DNA of 64,000 bases from Candidatus Altimarinota bacterium (GTDB taxonomy: Bacteria > Patescibacteriota > Gracilibacteria > BD1-5 > UBA2023): NCBI GenBank assembly GCA_023230505.1, contig JALNXF010000005.1, positions 1 to 64,000 on the forward strand, given 5' to 3'. This document shows positions 31,766 to 42,730 of this stretch, one piece after another. A program made the translations under genes and the position numbers. The first letter of the stretch is position 1. Every line of letters starts with the position of its first letter. Under the pieces are notes generated by a model. It was not told the origin of the DNA. It was given only the letters and a program-made list of their open reading frames with translations, and ran no database searches.

Positions 31766-33418
31766 TTAATAATTAGAATCATCATTTGGAATACATATTT
31801 CGTATAATTTATTTTCAATAAATAAATTAACTATATCTTTATCTAAAGCTCATCTATCTGCTTCTTCTTGAAGAATTGATATAGCTTTTATAAGAGGAAT
31901 AGCTGGTTTGTAAGGTCTATCTCTAGCAGTTAGGGCTTCAAAAATATCAGCAACTGCTATAATTCTAGCTTGCAATGATATTTCATCAATTCATTTTTTT
32001 CAATTTGGATATCATTTTCAATTTAATTTTTCATGATGATCTGCAGCAAATATTGGAATATTTTTTAAATCCTGAGTAAATTTTACATGATTTAAAATAT
32101 TTACTCAATGAATTACATGTCATTCCATAATTCTTCTCTCATCTAAAAGAAAATTTCCTCTTTGAATAGATAAGGATGTTAATTCTTTAGGTTCAAGATA
32201 TTTTCTTAAATTTCAGTCTACATCAATATATTTTAATTCTGCTATTCTCATTAATTTTTTTGCATCTTCTTCGGAAACAAAATTAACTTTATTCACATTT
32301 TCAATAAATTCAAGAGTTTCTTTTATTTCTTTTAATTTTTCTATTTCTTCATTTTTTTCTAACTTTAGAGATTTTATATAATGTTTAATATTTTGAAATC
32401 TTTCTTTAATTTCATTTATATTACCTTCAGTAATTTTTGTGCTCTTATCTAAAATACTTTCAGGAATTGAAATTTTCCCAGCATCATGCAATAATGCAGC
32501 ATATTTTAATTCTAATTTTTGCGTTTCTGAAAAAATAATTTCATCAAATGGTCATGTAATTTGTTTATTTATGGTGTCAACTATGGCTTCAACTAACTTC
32601 GTTACATTTTTTGAATGACCATGAGTATGATGACTACGTGCATCAATTGCCTGAGATAAAGCTAATACTAGAGAATAACATAATTCTTCTATTTGTTTGA
32701 AAAGATTTGCATTTTCTAGTGAAATTGCTGCTTGGGATGCAATTGAAGATACAATATTTTCATATTCTTCGTTAAAATTTATTACATTTCAAGCTTTGTC
32801 TAATTTATTAATTAATTGTAATACTCACAAAATTGAGCCATCTTTTAATTTCATTGGAACTGTTAGCATAGAAGTGGTTTTATATCAAGTACTAATATCA
32901 TATGCCTTATTAAAACTATATTCCTTATCTTCTCTGATATTATAACAATCAGAAATATTTACAACTTCTCCGGTTATTGCAACATAACCTGATACATGCT
33001 CTTTTTTTAGAAGAACTGAAATATTTTTAAATTTATTTTCATCTGGATTTTCTTTTTCTAAGCTAAGAGTTCTAGCTACTTTAAAAATCAATTTATCAGG
33101 ATTTTTGTCCACAGAATAATTTGGATTTTTCTCTCTAACATAAAGAGAACAGGCATCGCACCTTATAGTTTCTAATATTTTATCGACAATTGATAATAAT
33201 AATTCATCCACACTTTTGTGTTCATTTAACTCTAATCAAATTTTATTTAAAACTTGAATTAAATCTTTATAATCTAACTTTTCTCCACCATTAAATTCTT
33301 CAGATAATAGTTCATCTACTTGTTGTCTTACTTTTGAAGTAGTATTTACTTCTAATTCAGAAACTTCACTATATTTTTTCAATACCTGAAGTTCAGTTTG
33401 TTGTGTTATAAATCGCAT
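31766..33418 (-). CDS. GAF-HD-GYP protein (c-di-GMP phosphodiesterase-like)
   Basis: 550 aa. GAF domain about 65-230 (LLLSIVDKILE ... LTVPMKLKDGSILGVLQL), then HD-GYP: ARSHHTHGHSKNV, ALLHDAGKISIP (HD), AADHHEKLNGKGYPNG (HHExxxGxGYP) and VADIFEALTA. HD-GYP enzymes degrade cyclic di-GMP. Keeps all metal-site residues I can check. An inserted Lys/Glu-rich helix lies between HD and GYP parts. Operon with GGDEF (10-nt gap) and CDF. Confidence 0.9.
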
Positions 33419-33428
33419 TTTTTTGAAA

Positions 33429-34322
33429 TTATTTAATAATTTTATTTTTTCATTGTTTTTTTGCTTGGTTTAATTTCAGATCTGCTTTTTCTACCATTTT
33501 ATTAAATGGTGTATCTTTTTTATATTCAACTATTCATCAAGAAAATGTAACATTTATTTCAGCTTTTTCAATAATTTTTTGTGAATCATCTCTATAGGTT
33601 AATTTTGGTTGATTGATTATAAATTTCTTCCTAAACCTTTCGATTAAATTAAATAATTCCTCTTTTTTAAGTTGAGTTATAATAATAAACTCTTCTCCTC
33701 AATATCTAAACAAAGTTCATTCTTTTACAAAAAATTCTTTTAATTTATCAGACATAAATTTTAAAACTTTATCTCAGACAGTATATCAAAATTTTACATT
33801 AAAAAGTTTAAAATCATCAATATCTATCATTGCCATAGAAAAAGACGCTTTATTTTTATCAAAATCATCAACAAGTAAATCAAAGGCTAGTTCAAGTAAA
33901 TATCTATTTCCAAGTCAAGTTAAATTATCATAATTAGCTTGACGAAATAAATTTTGAGATTTTTTATCAAGAGATAAAACCTGTGTTTTAAGTTTAGAAA
34001 TTTCGTTATTTTTCTTAGCTAATTGTGAAACATAGAATTCTTGATTTTTTACTGTATCTCAAATTATTGAAAAAGCCTTACTGCTTATATCGGCACATAC
34101 ATTATTAGCTGGATCTTTTATTTGCCTTGATAGTTCAAGTAAATTCTGAATAATTTTTTTTGTTTTTTCTACCTGTATAGATGATTGATCTGAAGACTCT
34201 GAAATATTACTTTCATATGCTTCAGTTAATTTTAATAAGCCCTGAATTAATGAATTAGTTTCAATTAATTCTTGATTTGTTTGATTTTCACATAAACCAT
34301 TTCTTCTACTTGCCGAATTCAT
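33429..34322 (-). CDS. GGDEF-domain diguanylate cyclase
   Basis: 297 aa. N-terminal ~115 residues helical, coiled-coil-like. GGDEF domain with NYDNLTGLGNRYLLE, MAMIDIDDFKLFN and the signature RYGGEEFIII (GGEEF, the active form). It would make cyclic di-GMP. No membrane segment. First gene of the operon with HD-GYP and CDF, behind a promoter at 34352-34379. Confidence 0.9.
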
Positions 34323-34351
34323 TTTTTTATAAATTATCTATAATCATATAG

Positions 34352-34379
34352 TTTATACGAAAATATAATAAAAAGGCAA
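34352..34379 (-). promoter_or_regulatory. Sigma70-like promoter for the GGDEF operon
   Basis: Minus strand TTGCCT (34374-34379), 16-nt spacer, TATAAA (34352-34357), about 30 nt before the GGDEF ATG. Confidence 0.5.
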
Positions 34380-34575
34380 GTAGATATCTATTTACATTTT
34401 AATAAATTATAGTGTAATGAATAAAATTAATTTAACTATATTAAACACAAATAGTTTTTAAAAATGATCTGGAATAAATATTTTTATAATTTTTTTCTTG
34501 TGATATTAAATTATTCATACTTTTGAATTTAAAACTTAAAATCTAGAAATCATTATAATCTTTTTTTATAAAAGT

Positions 34576-35637
34576 CTATCTTTTTCTTTCCTTTCAAAAA
34601 ATTATTCTTCTTCACATTTTATAGAGTCATTTTCCTCAGATAAGTATAAAGAAAATACTCAAAACTGCGTAAATTACAACATTTATTGTTTTAAATAGAA
34701 AACTTATAAGATTTACTGAAAGATTTTTTACTGTATCATTAAATACTAGAATAAGTTCTTTGTAATCACTATACCAACCATCTTTAATATTTTCCCAATC
34801 AAAGAGTTTTCTCTCGGAAACCGAAATATAAAAATCAATATATTTTATTTGCTCATCATAATCTTGTTTTTGCTTTGTGTAAGAATTAATCATATCTATC
34901 AAAGTAGATCTTTCCTTAGAAAATTTTGAAATTAGCTCTGATTTATTGAGTATAATTTTATTAAGTGCATCAATACTTTCCGCTGAAACATTTTTTATTT
35001 TTAAGCTATTCCAGAGTTCATCATAACTTGTTTTAGAATTTTGCAATAAATCTTCAACCTCAGTAAGTCTTTTTTTGGCTTCTTCTATTTTATCAGATAA
35101 ATTAATATAACTTTTTACAATATTTGATATATTTGTAGATAAATCTTTCACTTTAAAAGTTTGTAGGAAGGCTATAAATTCACCTTCTTTTCATTTAAGA
35201 ACTTTTATGTTAAAGCTACAATAATGTTTAGCCTGATTTACTTGGTCTTTTTTAATATAATCCTTATTTAATCCTGCAAGCAAATAATTACAATCTACTT
35301 CTACATTTGAAGAATCAATACTAACAGAATAACTTTTTACATCATAATTTCCGTTTGGTACATTTTCAGGTACATTTGATTCTGTGTAATTTATAGAATC
35401 AGAAACGGCTCACTCCATAGATTTACTTGCCCCAAAATTCATTCAACTACTTGGCGGATAAATACTAGTAGTTTGCCTATTTAAATTAGAAGAGCCTCAT
35501 AAAAAATTAGAACTAATAACACTCATTAAAGAACTTAATATTCATAAAACAATAAGTAGAAAAACAACTACTAAGACTGCAATTCCAATGAATTTGGCAA
35601 TTGTCTTGAAATCAAGATTACGAATTTTATCAAACAT
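34576..35637 (-). CDS. Membrane-anchored DUF4349-like protein
   Basis: 353 aa. N-terminal membrane segment (FIGIAVLVVVFLLIVLWIL), Ser-rich linker, then an extracytoplasmic region with YSVSIDSSNVEV, followed by a long coiled coil (YINLSDKIEEAKKRLTEVED, SYTKQKQDYDEQI) and a second membrane segment near the end (VVIYAVLSIFFILIGG). The layout matches DUF4349 proteins. The C-terminus continues past UGA codons to a TAG at 34576, with a basic tail (RKRR-like). Function unknown. Confidence 0.75.
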
Positions 35638-35662
35638 AATATTTTAAGTTAAAAATTAAAAT

Positions 35663-36166
35663 TTAAATAAATATTTTAAATAATGCATATATAATTATAA
35701 AAAATATAAACAAAATAAATGAAGGTGATAATTTTGTTCATATTTTTAAATTAACAATTAATAATTGAATTTCTTTTACAAGAAAATAACATGCAAAAAT
35801 CATAATTGGAAGACTAAAAATAAAACCAAAAACATTACCTTCCATGCCAAAAAATATCCAAAAAAACAATGTTATAAAAATAAAGAAATAGGAAATAAAC
35901 TCCCAGATAGAATTTGGCAAATAAATAATTTGTTCAATAGTTTTCTTTAGTAATTTAGCTTGAAAAAATATTGCAATATAGTATATTATTGCTCAAAAAA
36001 ATAAATAAGAAATAATATCAAATCTTGTTATATTTGCTTCTATTTTTATAAAATTTCAAATTCAAGAAAAAATAAATATAAGAAATATAATTGGATTTAA
36101 ATAAGCTTTTACTAAGAACATCTTAATAATAGATCCCGTTTTAGATAAATTGATTTTATCAAACAT
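35663..36166 (-). CDS. Small integral membrane protein, 167 aa
   Basis: MFDKI start shared with the upstream neighbour 34576-35637. About four to five hydrophobic segments (NPIIFLIFIFSGI, FIFITLFFWIFFGM, PIMIFACYFLVKEI, FILFIFFIIIYALF). No motif. Sits between two other membrane proteins on the same strand with short gaps; likely one operon. Confidence 0.65.
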
Positions 36167-36185
36167 AATATTTTTAAGTTAAAAA

Positions 36186-37430
36186 TTAAAATTTAAATCC
36201 ACAAATAGTACAAAATTTTCCGGTTTTTGGGGTTTCTTTTTTACAACCTGGACAAGTTTTGAATTGGTGAGCAGAACAGAAAGGACAATAAATTGAATTA
36301 GGTGGCAAATGTTTTCAACAATTCCAACAATCTCCGTTTGAAAGTCTTTTTTCATCTAATTTTTCTTTAGAAAATATCTTTTTTTGAATTATATAAATAA
36401 CCAAAATTCCAACCAAAATTCAAAGTAAAACTAGAACATAGTACCAAATAGCAAGAAGTTTAAATGAGACCAAAAATTCAAGAATTTGTTCTATTAATCT
36501 TTTTGGAATTATATCAAAAATAGCCTGAATAATTTTAATAAAAATCGGAATAAATGCTATAACCAAAAGATGTGATGAAATAAGACTTTGTACTCATGAA
36601 TTCTTCGCAATACTTCTAGAATTCCATATCCAAAAAACTATAAAAAGTGGCAGTAAGAAAGCTAATTCCATAAAAAGTCTTTTTATTGGATACCAGAATT
36701 CTGCCACTGCAAAGTCACTTTCTAGAAGTTTTTGTTTTTCTCCATTATTTCAAATTACGTAATCCCAAATTCATTTAAATTTATCATTAGCCAAAATCTT
36801 ACTTTGAATTTGTTTAATTTCATTATCCAAACCGGCTAGTTCATCAGTTTTTGCAAGTCTATCTTGTTGAGTTTTTTCAGCAATTGAGTCCATATTTGCA
36901 ATTTTTTCTAGGATTTGAGTATCATAATTTGATTTAATAACATTAAGTTCCTCTTGAATTTTGTTTCTTTTTTGTTCAAGATTATTTAGTGATGTATATA
37001 AATCATTAATAGACGAATTTTTAAAATTTATTTCATCCAAATATATTTTAACCTGACCACAAACTGGATGAATTTCAGAAACTGGAATTTGATTATAATC
37101 GTATTTTGCTGGAGTAAATGGTGTATTGTAAATTACATAATTTTTTAAAAGGTTTATTTTTTCTATGTCACTTTTTTTGTCTGCTCAAATAACCAAATCA
37201 CGACAATTATAAGGAATATAATCGTCAACAGATGCCATCTGTCTAGTATGATCCTCAAGTCAAGTAAAGATAGTAATTAAAATAAAAATGTCTAAAAAAA
37301 TTATTGCAACAAAGGCTAGTTTACTAATTGGCTCATTATCAGACACGTGAGTGAGCTTTGATTTAAGCTCAGAGAATTTATTTTTAAAAGAAAATATATG
37401 TGCCCCAAAGGTACTTTTTTTACTAGACAT
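36186..37430 (-). CDS. Membrane protein with coiled coil and C-terminal zinc ribbons
   Basis: 414 aa. One membrane segment near residue 45-65 (LAFVAIIFLDIFILITIF), an external region with a coiled coil (NLEQKRNKIQEELNVI), two or three more segments (LAFLLPLFIVFWIW, LVIAFIPIFIKII, VLVLLGILVGILVIYII), then two Cys pairs: CWNCG...CPFC and CPGC...CTIC, double zinc ribbon. Role unknown. Confidence 0.7.
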
Positions 37431-37673
37431 AAAAAGGAAGTTAAAAAATAAAGCAATTTTTATTTTATTCTTTTTTATAAAAAAATCAAAAACAAGTTTT
37501 ATTTTATTAATTTAAGTTTTTCTTGTTTTTTTCACTTTTTGAGTATAATTTGCTCGCTTGTTAATATTTTTAATAGTTTTAGCTGGTAGATAATAGGTTT
37601 TAGATTTTTTTGAAGGTTATTATCTGTCAACTAAAAACAATATAACAAGTTTTTAGTTATTAATTTTAAAATT

Positions 37674-39827
37674 ATGATAATTTCATTAAGTGACTCTAAA
37701 ATTTTAGAGCACAAATCTTTTTCGAAGACATATAATATTTGAGGTAAATCACTTACTTTTGAAAGTGGAAAATTAGCTCTAATCGCAGATGGAAGTGTAA
37801 CTATTAGTGATGAGGCTGGTAATTATCTTCTTACAACTGCTGGAATTAGTGATACAGCAAAAGAGTGAATTGATTTTTTTCCAATGACTGTAGAATTTCA
37901 AGAAAGATATTATGCAACAGGTAAAATTGGTTGAAATAGATTTATGAAAAGAGAGGCTAGACCAAGTGAAGTTGCTGTGTTAAATTCTAGAATTATAGAC
38001 AGACCAATCCGCCCAATGTTCCCAAAATGAATAGCAAATGAAGTTCAAATAATTTCTACAATTTTGTCTTCATCAGGTACTAGTGATTATGGATTTTATG
38101 GAGTTACAGGAGCAAGTCTTGCATTAATACTATCGGGAACTACCGAATTTGAATGACCAGTTTCTGGTTGTAGAGTTATGGTAAGTGCAGATGATAACTT
38201 AAAATTTGACCCAACAATGGAAGAATTGAAAACTGCTAAATTAGATTTAACAATTGCTGGTACTATGGACGCAATTACCATGGTAGAATCTCAAGGACAA
38301 GAAGTAGATGATAAAACAGTTTTAAAAGCATTTGAATTTGCACACGGAATTATAAAAGAATTATGTAAAGCTCAACTTGATTTTGTAGCTAATTATTCTC
38401 TCGTTCATCCTCTTCCAAAATCAAAAATAATAATTAAAACATTGAGTGAAACTTTATACAAAAAAATTGAATGATACATTACAGAAGATAAAATGACACC
38501 ACTTTATTATGTAAGTAAAATGGATTTTCACGAGGAAATGCACAATCTTAGTACTGATGTTAAAAATTGGCTTGGTTACACAGAAGACACTGAAGATATG
38601 ACTATTTGAGCGATTGAAGAAAGTGTGTATAAAGCCATTAAAAAACATATGAGAAAAAATGTATTAGAGAAAAAATTAAGACTTGACGGAAGAAAATTAA
38701 ACGAGGTAAGACCGGTTTTTGGAGAATTTGGAGTACTTCCTAGGACTCACGGATCGGCTCTTTTTCAAAGATGAGTTACTCAAGTTTTGACTATTACTAC
38801 ACTTGGTTGACCTGGAGATATTCAAATAATTGATGATATGTTTGAGGAAAATACAAAACGTTATATTCATCATTATAATTTCCCTCCATATTCAGTGGGA
38901 GAAGTAAGACCCCTAAGATGACCATCAAGAAGAGATATCTGACACGGAAGACTTGCTGAAAAAGCAATTGAACCAATCCTACCAAGTCTTGAAGAATTTC
39001 CTTATTTTATAAGATGTGTATCTGAAACTATGACTTGTAATGGATCTAGCTCGATGGCTTCAATATGTGCCTCTACTATGTCACTTATGGATAGCTGAGT
39101 ACCAATTAAAAATCTAGTATCAGGTGTTGCTATGTGAATGATTTACGATGAAAACTCTGGAAAATATGAGATTTTATCTGACATTCAAGCCCAAGAGGAT
39201 TTCTTATGAGATATGGATTTTAAAATATGAGCAACTGATAAATGAATTACAGCACTTCAAATGGATTGTAAAGTAAAATGATTAAGTATGGAAGTTATCT
39301 GAAAAGTACTAGCTCAATCAAAAGAAGCTCTTGCTTATATTCAAAAAGAAATGACTAAAAAAATGAGCACTCCAAGAGCTGAGCTTTCACCATTCGCTCC
39401 ATTTATACTTAGTATGAAAATAGCAACTGATAGAATTAGAGAAGTTATCGGAAAATGATGAGAAACAATTCAAAAAATCACAAAAGAATTTGAAGTTGAA
39501 ATTGACATAACAGATGAAGGATTACTTTCTGTAACCGCGAAAAATCAAGCTTCTTGAAAAGCGGCAATAGACTTTATTACAAAAATGCTAAAGTGAATTG
39601 AGGTATGAGAAACTGGAACCGGAAAAGTAGCGAAAATTCTTGACGGAATCGGAGCAATAATTGACCTCGGTCAAAACAAATCTGGAATGATTCATATCTC
39701 AAAGATAGCAAAAGAAAGAGTAAATAATATAGGAGATTATCTTAAAGTATGAGATATGGTGGAATATAAAGTACTTACTGTAGATAAGGAGAGTGGGAAA
39801 GTTGGGTTGGAGAGGGTGATTATGTAA
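37674..39827 (+). CDS. pnp: Polynucleotide phosphorylase
   Basis: 717 aa. Two RNase PH domains: first with RPIRPMFPK, second with [32 protein letters not shown]; then KH domain IREVIGKGGETIQKI and S1 domain [13 protein letters not shown] ... GMIHISKIA. Degrades RNA 3'-5' with phosphate. Full length. The 243-nt upstream gap has a TATAAT at about 37549 and a T-rich leader. A hairpin follows the stop. Confidence 0.96.
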
Positions 39828-39866
39828 TAATTTTGCAAATTATTACATAAAAATTTGCAAAATTAT
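39827..39866. terminator. Hairpin after pnp
   Basis: ATAATTTTGCAAAT (39827-39840) and ATTTGCAAAATTAT (39853-39866), 14-bp perfect arms, 12-nt loop, weak T-run. Terminator or mRNA-stabilising hairpin. Confidence 0.55.
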
Positions 39867-39921
39867 ATTTTATATATAGAATTCTTTCTAAGAAAATATT
39901 ATATGTTAATATATATTATAT

Positions 39922-40746
39922 ATGCCTAATTGAGATGTTATAAATTTTGATCAAATTTTTCCATTTTTTAAAATTTTAGAGAAAGCAAAAGATTTATGAT
40001 TAAAAAAGGAATATTTAGATAATATAGAATCTAAAAGAAACGAATTAATAAATAATTTTAAAAGTAAATATCAAATTAAATGAAATAGTTATACAAAATT
40101 TTCATTTACGAATTGATTTAGAATGCCTGAAAAAAATAAATTAAAAGATTTAGAAAATATTTCTTGAGAATTTACTAATAAAATAGAAACAGAATTTTAT
40201 AATATAAATGATCAATCTTTAAAAAAATTAAAAGTAGTACAACAAAAAATATTAGAAGAAATAACGACTTATTGTAATACAAATAAAATTAATAATAAAC
40301 TTAAATCATTTTTTGAAGACTTGATAAAATTAATTTTTGAAATAATAAAAACTATATTATCTTATATACAAACTAATAAAAAATTAGATATGAATACTAC
40401 TATAAGTGATAGAAAAATCTGAGATATAATTAAAAATTTTAGTCTATTTCAAGTGGCTTTATGACTAATAATTATCGTTGCTTTTTTATATTTTCTAATA
40501 AAAGGAGAAACATTAGCAACCGTATTTTCTCTTATTATTTGAATTATTTCTATTTGATTTACAAATGATTTAAAAAAGATTTCTAATAAAGTAGAGAATT
40601 TAGATATTAAACTAGATACTAAATTAGATACTATGGAACATGTAGTAGAAAGAGGATTTATAATACAAGCATTTGATTTCTGAAAGATATCAAAAGATGT
40701 AGCTGATGAAAGACTTAAAACCTTAGATATCAAATATAAAAAATAG
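39922..40746 (+). CDS. Hypothetical membrane protein, 274 aa
   Basis: Continuous with about ten UGA codons. Charged N-terminal ~170 residues, then two adjacent hydrophobic segments (ALGLIIIVAFLYFLI and TVFSLIIGIISIGFT), then a coiled-coil-like stretch with the heptad-like NLDIKLDTKLDTMEHV. Not recognised. Stand-alone gene. Confidence 0.6.
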
Positions 40747-40826
40747 TAATAACTTTTACATAATTAAATATTTTTTTTCTAAAAATTAAATTGGTATATC
40801 TAATTTTACCACCCCCAAAACCCAAT

Positions 40827-40928
40827 ATGCTCACAACAATCACAAAACTAGACAATTCTTGGCTCAATGTCTTGGGTGAAGAATTTAAGAAAGATTATAT
40901 GAAGGATGTTAAAAAAAATACAAAGTAG
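40827..40928 (+). pseudogene. ung: Uracil-DNA glycosylase N-terminal remnant
   Basis: 33 codons reading ITKLDNSWLNVLGEEFKKD, like the first conserved block of Ung (SWxxxLxxEFxxPY). The rest of the ~220-aa enzyme, with GQDPYH and HPSPLS, is absent. The frame ends at a TAG directly abutting a palindrome at 40929-40948. Best read as a gene truncated by a repeat insertion or deletion; no intact ung is in the window. Confidence 0.6.
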
Positions 40929-40948
40929 ATTCCTGCCTCCGCAGGAAT
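40929..40948. repeat. Short palindrome abutting the ung remnant
   Basis: ATTCCTGC-CTCC-GCAGGAAT, followed by GACAG. This is a REP-like palindrome type seen in many bacterial genomes. Confidence 0.65.
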
Positions 40949-41066
40949 GACAGATATTTAAACAACATTTACCCTAAATCTTATTCAAACAATCCTAAAA
41001 TTAAATTTGCATTTATTTAAAATATGATTAATATATACCCTATATTCACCATATATCAATCACATT

Positions 41067-41630
41067 ATGAGTAATATAGAAAAAATATTAAAGACATGAA
41101 AGACAGTTTTTACTGTAAATGATCTAAAGAAAATATTAGATACAAGCAATAGTTCTAGTATCAGGAAATTTTTATCAAAAACATGAAAAAAACAAACTTT
41201 CTTAAATTTGTATTATTGAATTTGGGGATTTTCAGATTATGATATTTTTGAACTTGCTTGTAAGATAAATAAGAACTCTTATGTCTCTTTTGAAACAGTT
41301 TTAAAAAAGTATTGAGCTATATTTCAGTATTATGAGACAATTTTTCTAGCAAGTGATAAAAGTATAGAAAAGAAAACAAAAACACACACTTTCAAAACCA
41401 TTAAACTCAAATCATCAATTTTATTTAATCCTATTTGAATAGAAAATAAAAAAAACTATATGATAGCAAGTTTAGAGCGAGCAATTTGTGATAGAATTTA
41501 CATAAGTCCTAATTATTATTTTGATAATTTATCGGATGTAAATTGGGATAAATTAGAAGAAATAGCTCAAATTTATAACAAAAGAGTAATAAAAGAAATT
41601 AAATTATTAAGAAAAAATTATGCTAAATAA
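41067..41630 (+). CDS. AbiEi-like antitoxin of a type IV toxin-antitoxin pair
   Basis: 187 aa. N-terminal winged-helix-like part (TVNDLKKILDTSNSSSIRKF), then a region with SLERAICDRIY, as in the AbiEi antitoxin C-terminal domain. In AbiE systems this protein represses the operon and neutralises the toxin without direct contact. The stop overlaps the toxin start by 11 nt, the usual arrangement. Confidence 0.75.
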
Positions 41631-42294
41631 AGACAAACATAGACAAATGCTTTTTGATATTTTAAAAGATATTTTTGAATCAAATATTGCTAAAAATCTT
41701 GCCTTCAAAGGTTGAACTGCTTGTTATTTTTTACATTCTCTTGATAGATTTTCTACTGATTTAGATTTTGATTTAGTTCAAGATATCAAAAATATAGATA
41801 ATGAAATTATAAATATTTTGAAGAAATACTGAAATATTAAAAAATGAAATAAAATAATTTTGTCCTATTCTAATTTTGATGACAATATCAAGGTAGATAT
41901 TAACAGAAATATCCGGAAAAATAATGAATATGAAATAAAAAATTTTTACTGAACGGATATAAAAGTCCAGAAAAAAGGTACTATTTTTGCAAATAAACTT
42001 GTAGCTCTTGTCGAGAGAAATACAAATAGAGATATTTATGATGTTTATTTTTTCTTCAAGAATAACTGGGAAATAAATGAAAAGATAATAACAGAGAGAA
42101 CCTGAAAGACAAAAAATGAGCTTTTTAGAGAAATTATAAAAAAATTATCAAGTTTATGAGAAAATTATAAAATACTTGACTGACTCGGAGAAGTGTTAAA
42201 TCCAAAACAAAAGGCATTTGTAAAAGAAAAATTATTAAAAGAACTGATTTGAAAAATAGAGTTCGAATTAAAATTTAATATAAAAGAAAAGTAA
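41620..42294 (+). CDS. AbiEii-like nucleotidyltransferase toxin
   Basis: 224 aa. FKGGTACYFLHSLDRFSTDL then DFDLVQD gives the GGT(S)x9-13 DxD nucleotidyltransferase motif of AbiEii; downstream KVDINRNIR and ANKLVALVERN...RDIYDVYFF fit the family. AbiEii homologues modify tRNA or other targets and mediate phage abortive infection. Paired with the upstream AbiEi-like gene. Confidence 0.82.
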
Positions 42295-42360
42295 ATAGAT
42301 TTGATATTTTGAGTTTTTTTTGTATAACTCAAGTGATTTTTTGTTTTCTAAATCTCTATT

Positions 42361-42723
42361 ATGACAAAAATTGTTGAAATTAAAGATTATCTTCCTCCAG
42401 ATTTTGTACAATTGCCAATTATCAAACCTCACGATATGCCCGTAATTCAGGGTATGAAAGATAGAGTTTGAGTGATAGTTTGAAAGGCTTTTATAGAGGA
42501 AATAATTTGAATTGCGCAAAAATGAAAAAATATTTTGTCAGAGAAAAATATAAACTCAAATTCTCTTCCATATAATATTGAAGTTCATCTAAAACAAGTT
42601 AAAGAAACAGAAAAACAAGAATTAGCAGATAAAATTAATTCTGTTATAAAGCTAAAAATAAGTGTAAAAATTAAAAAACAATTATTGCATTTGAGGAACA
42701 AAATTTTACAAAATAATATATAA
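42361..42723 (+). CDS. Hypothetical protein, 120 aa
   Basis: Begins MTKIVEIKDYLPPDFVQL, then a stretch with four UGA glycines, then a Lys-rich C-terminal helix. No recognised family. It is 7 nt upstream of the methyltransferase gene, so likely co-expressed with it. Confidence 0.6.
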
Positions 42724-42730
42724 AATTAAA

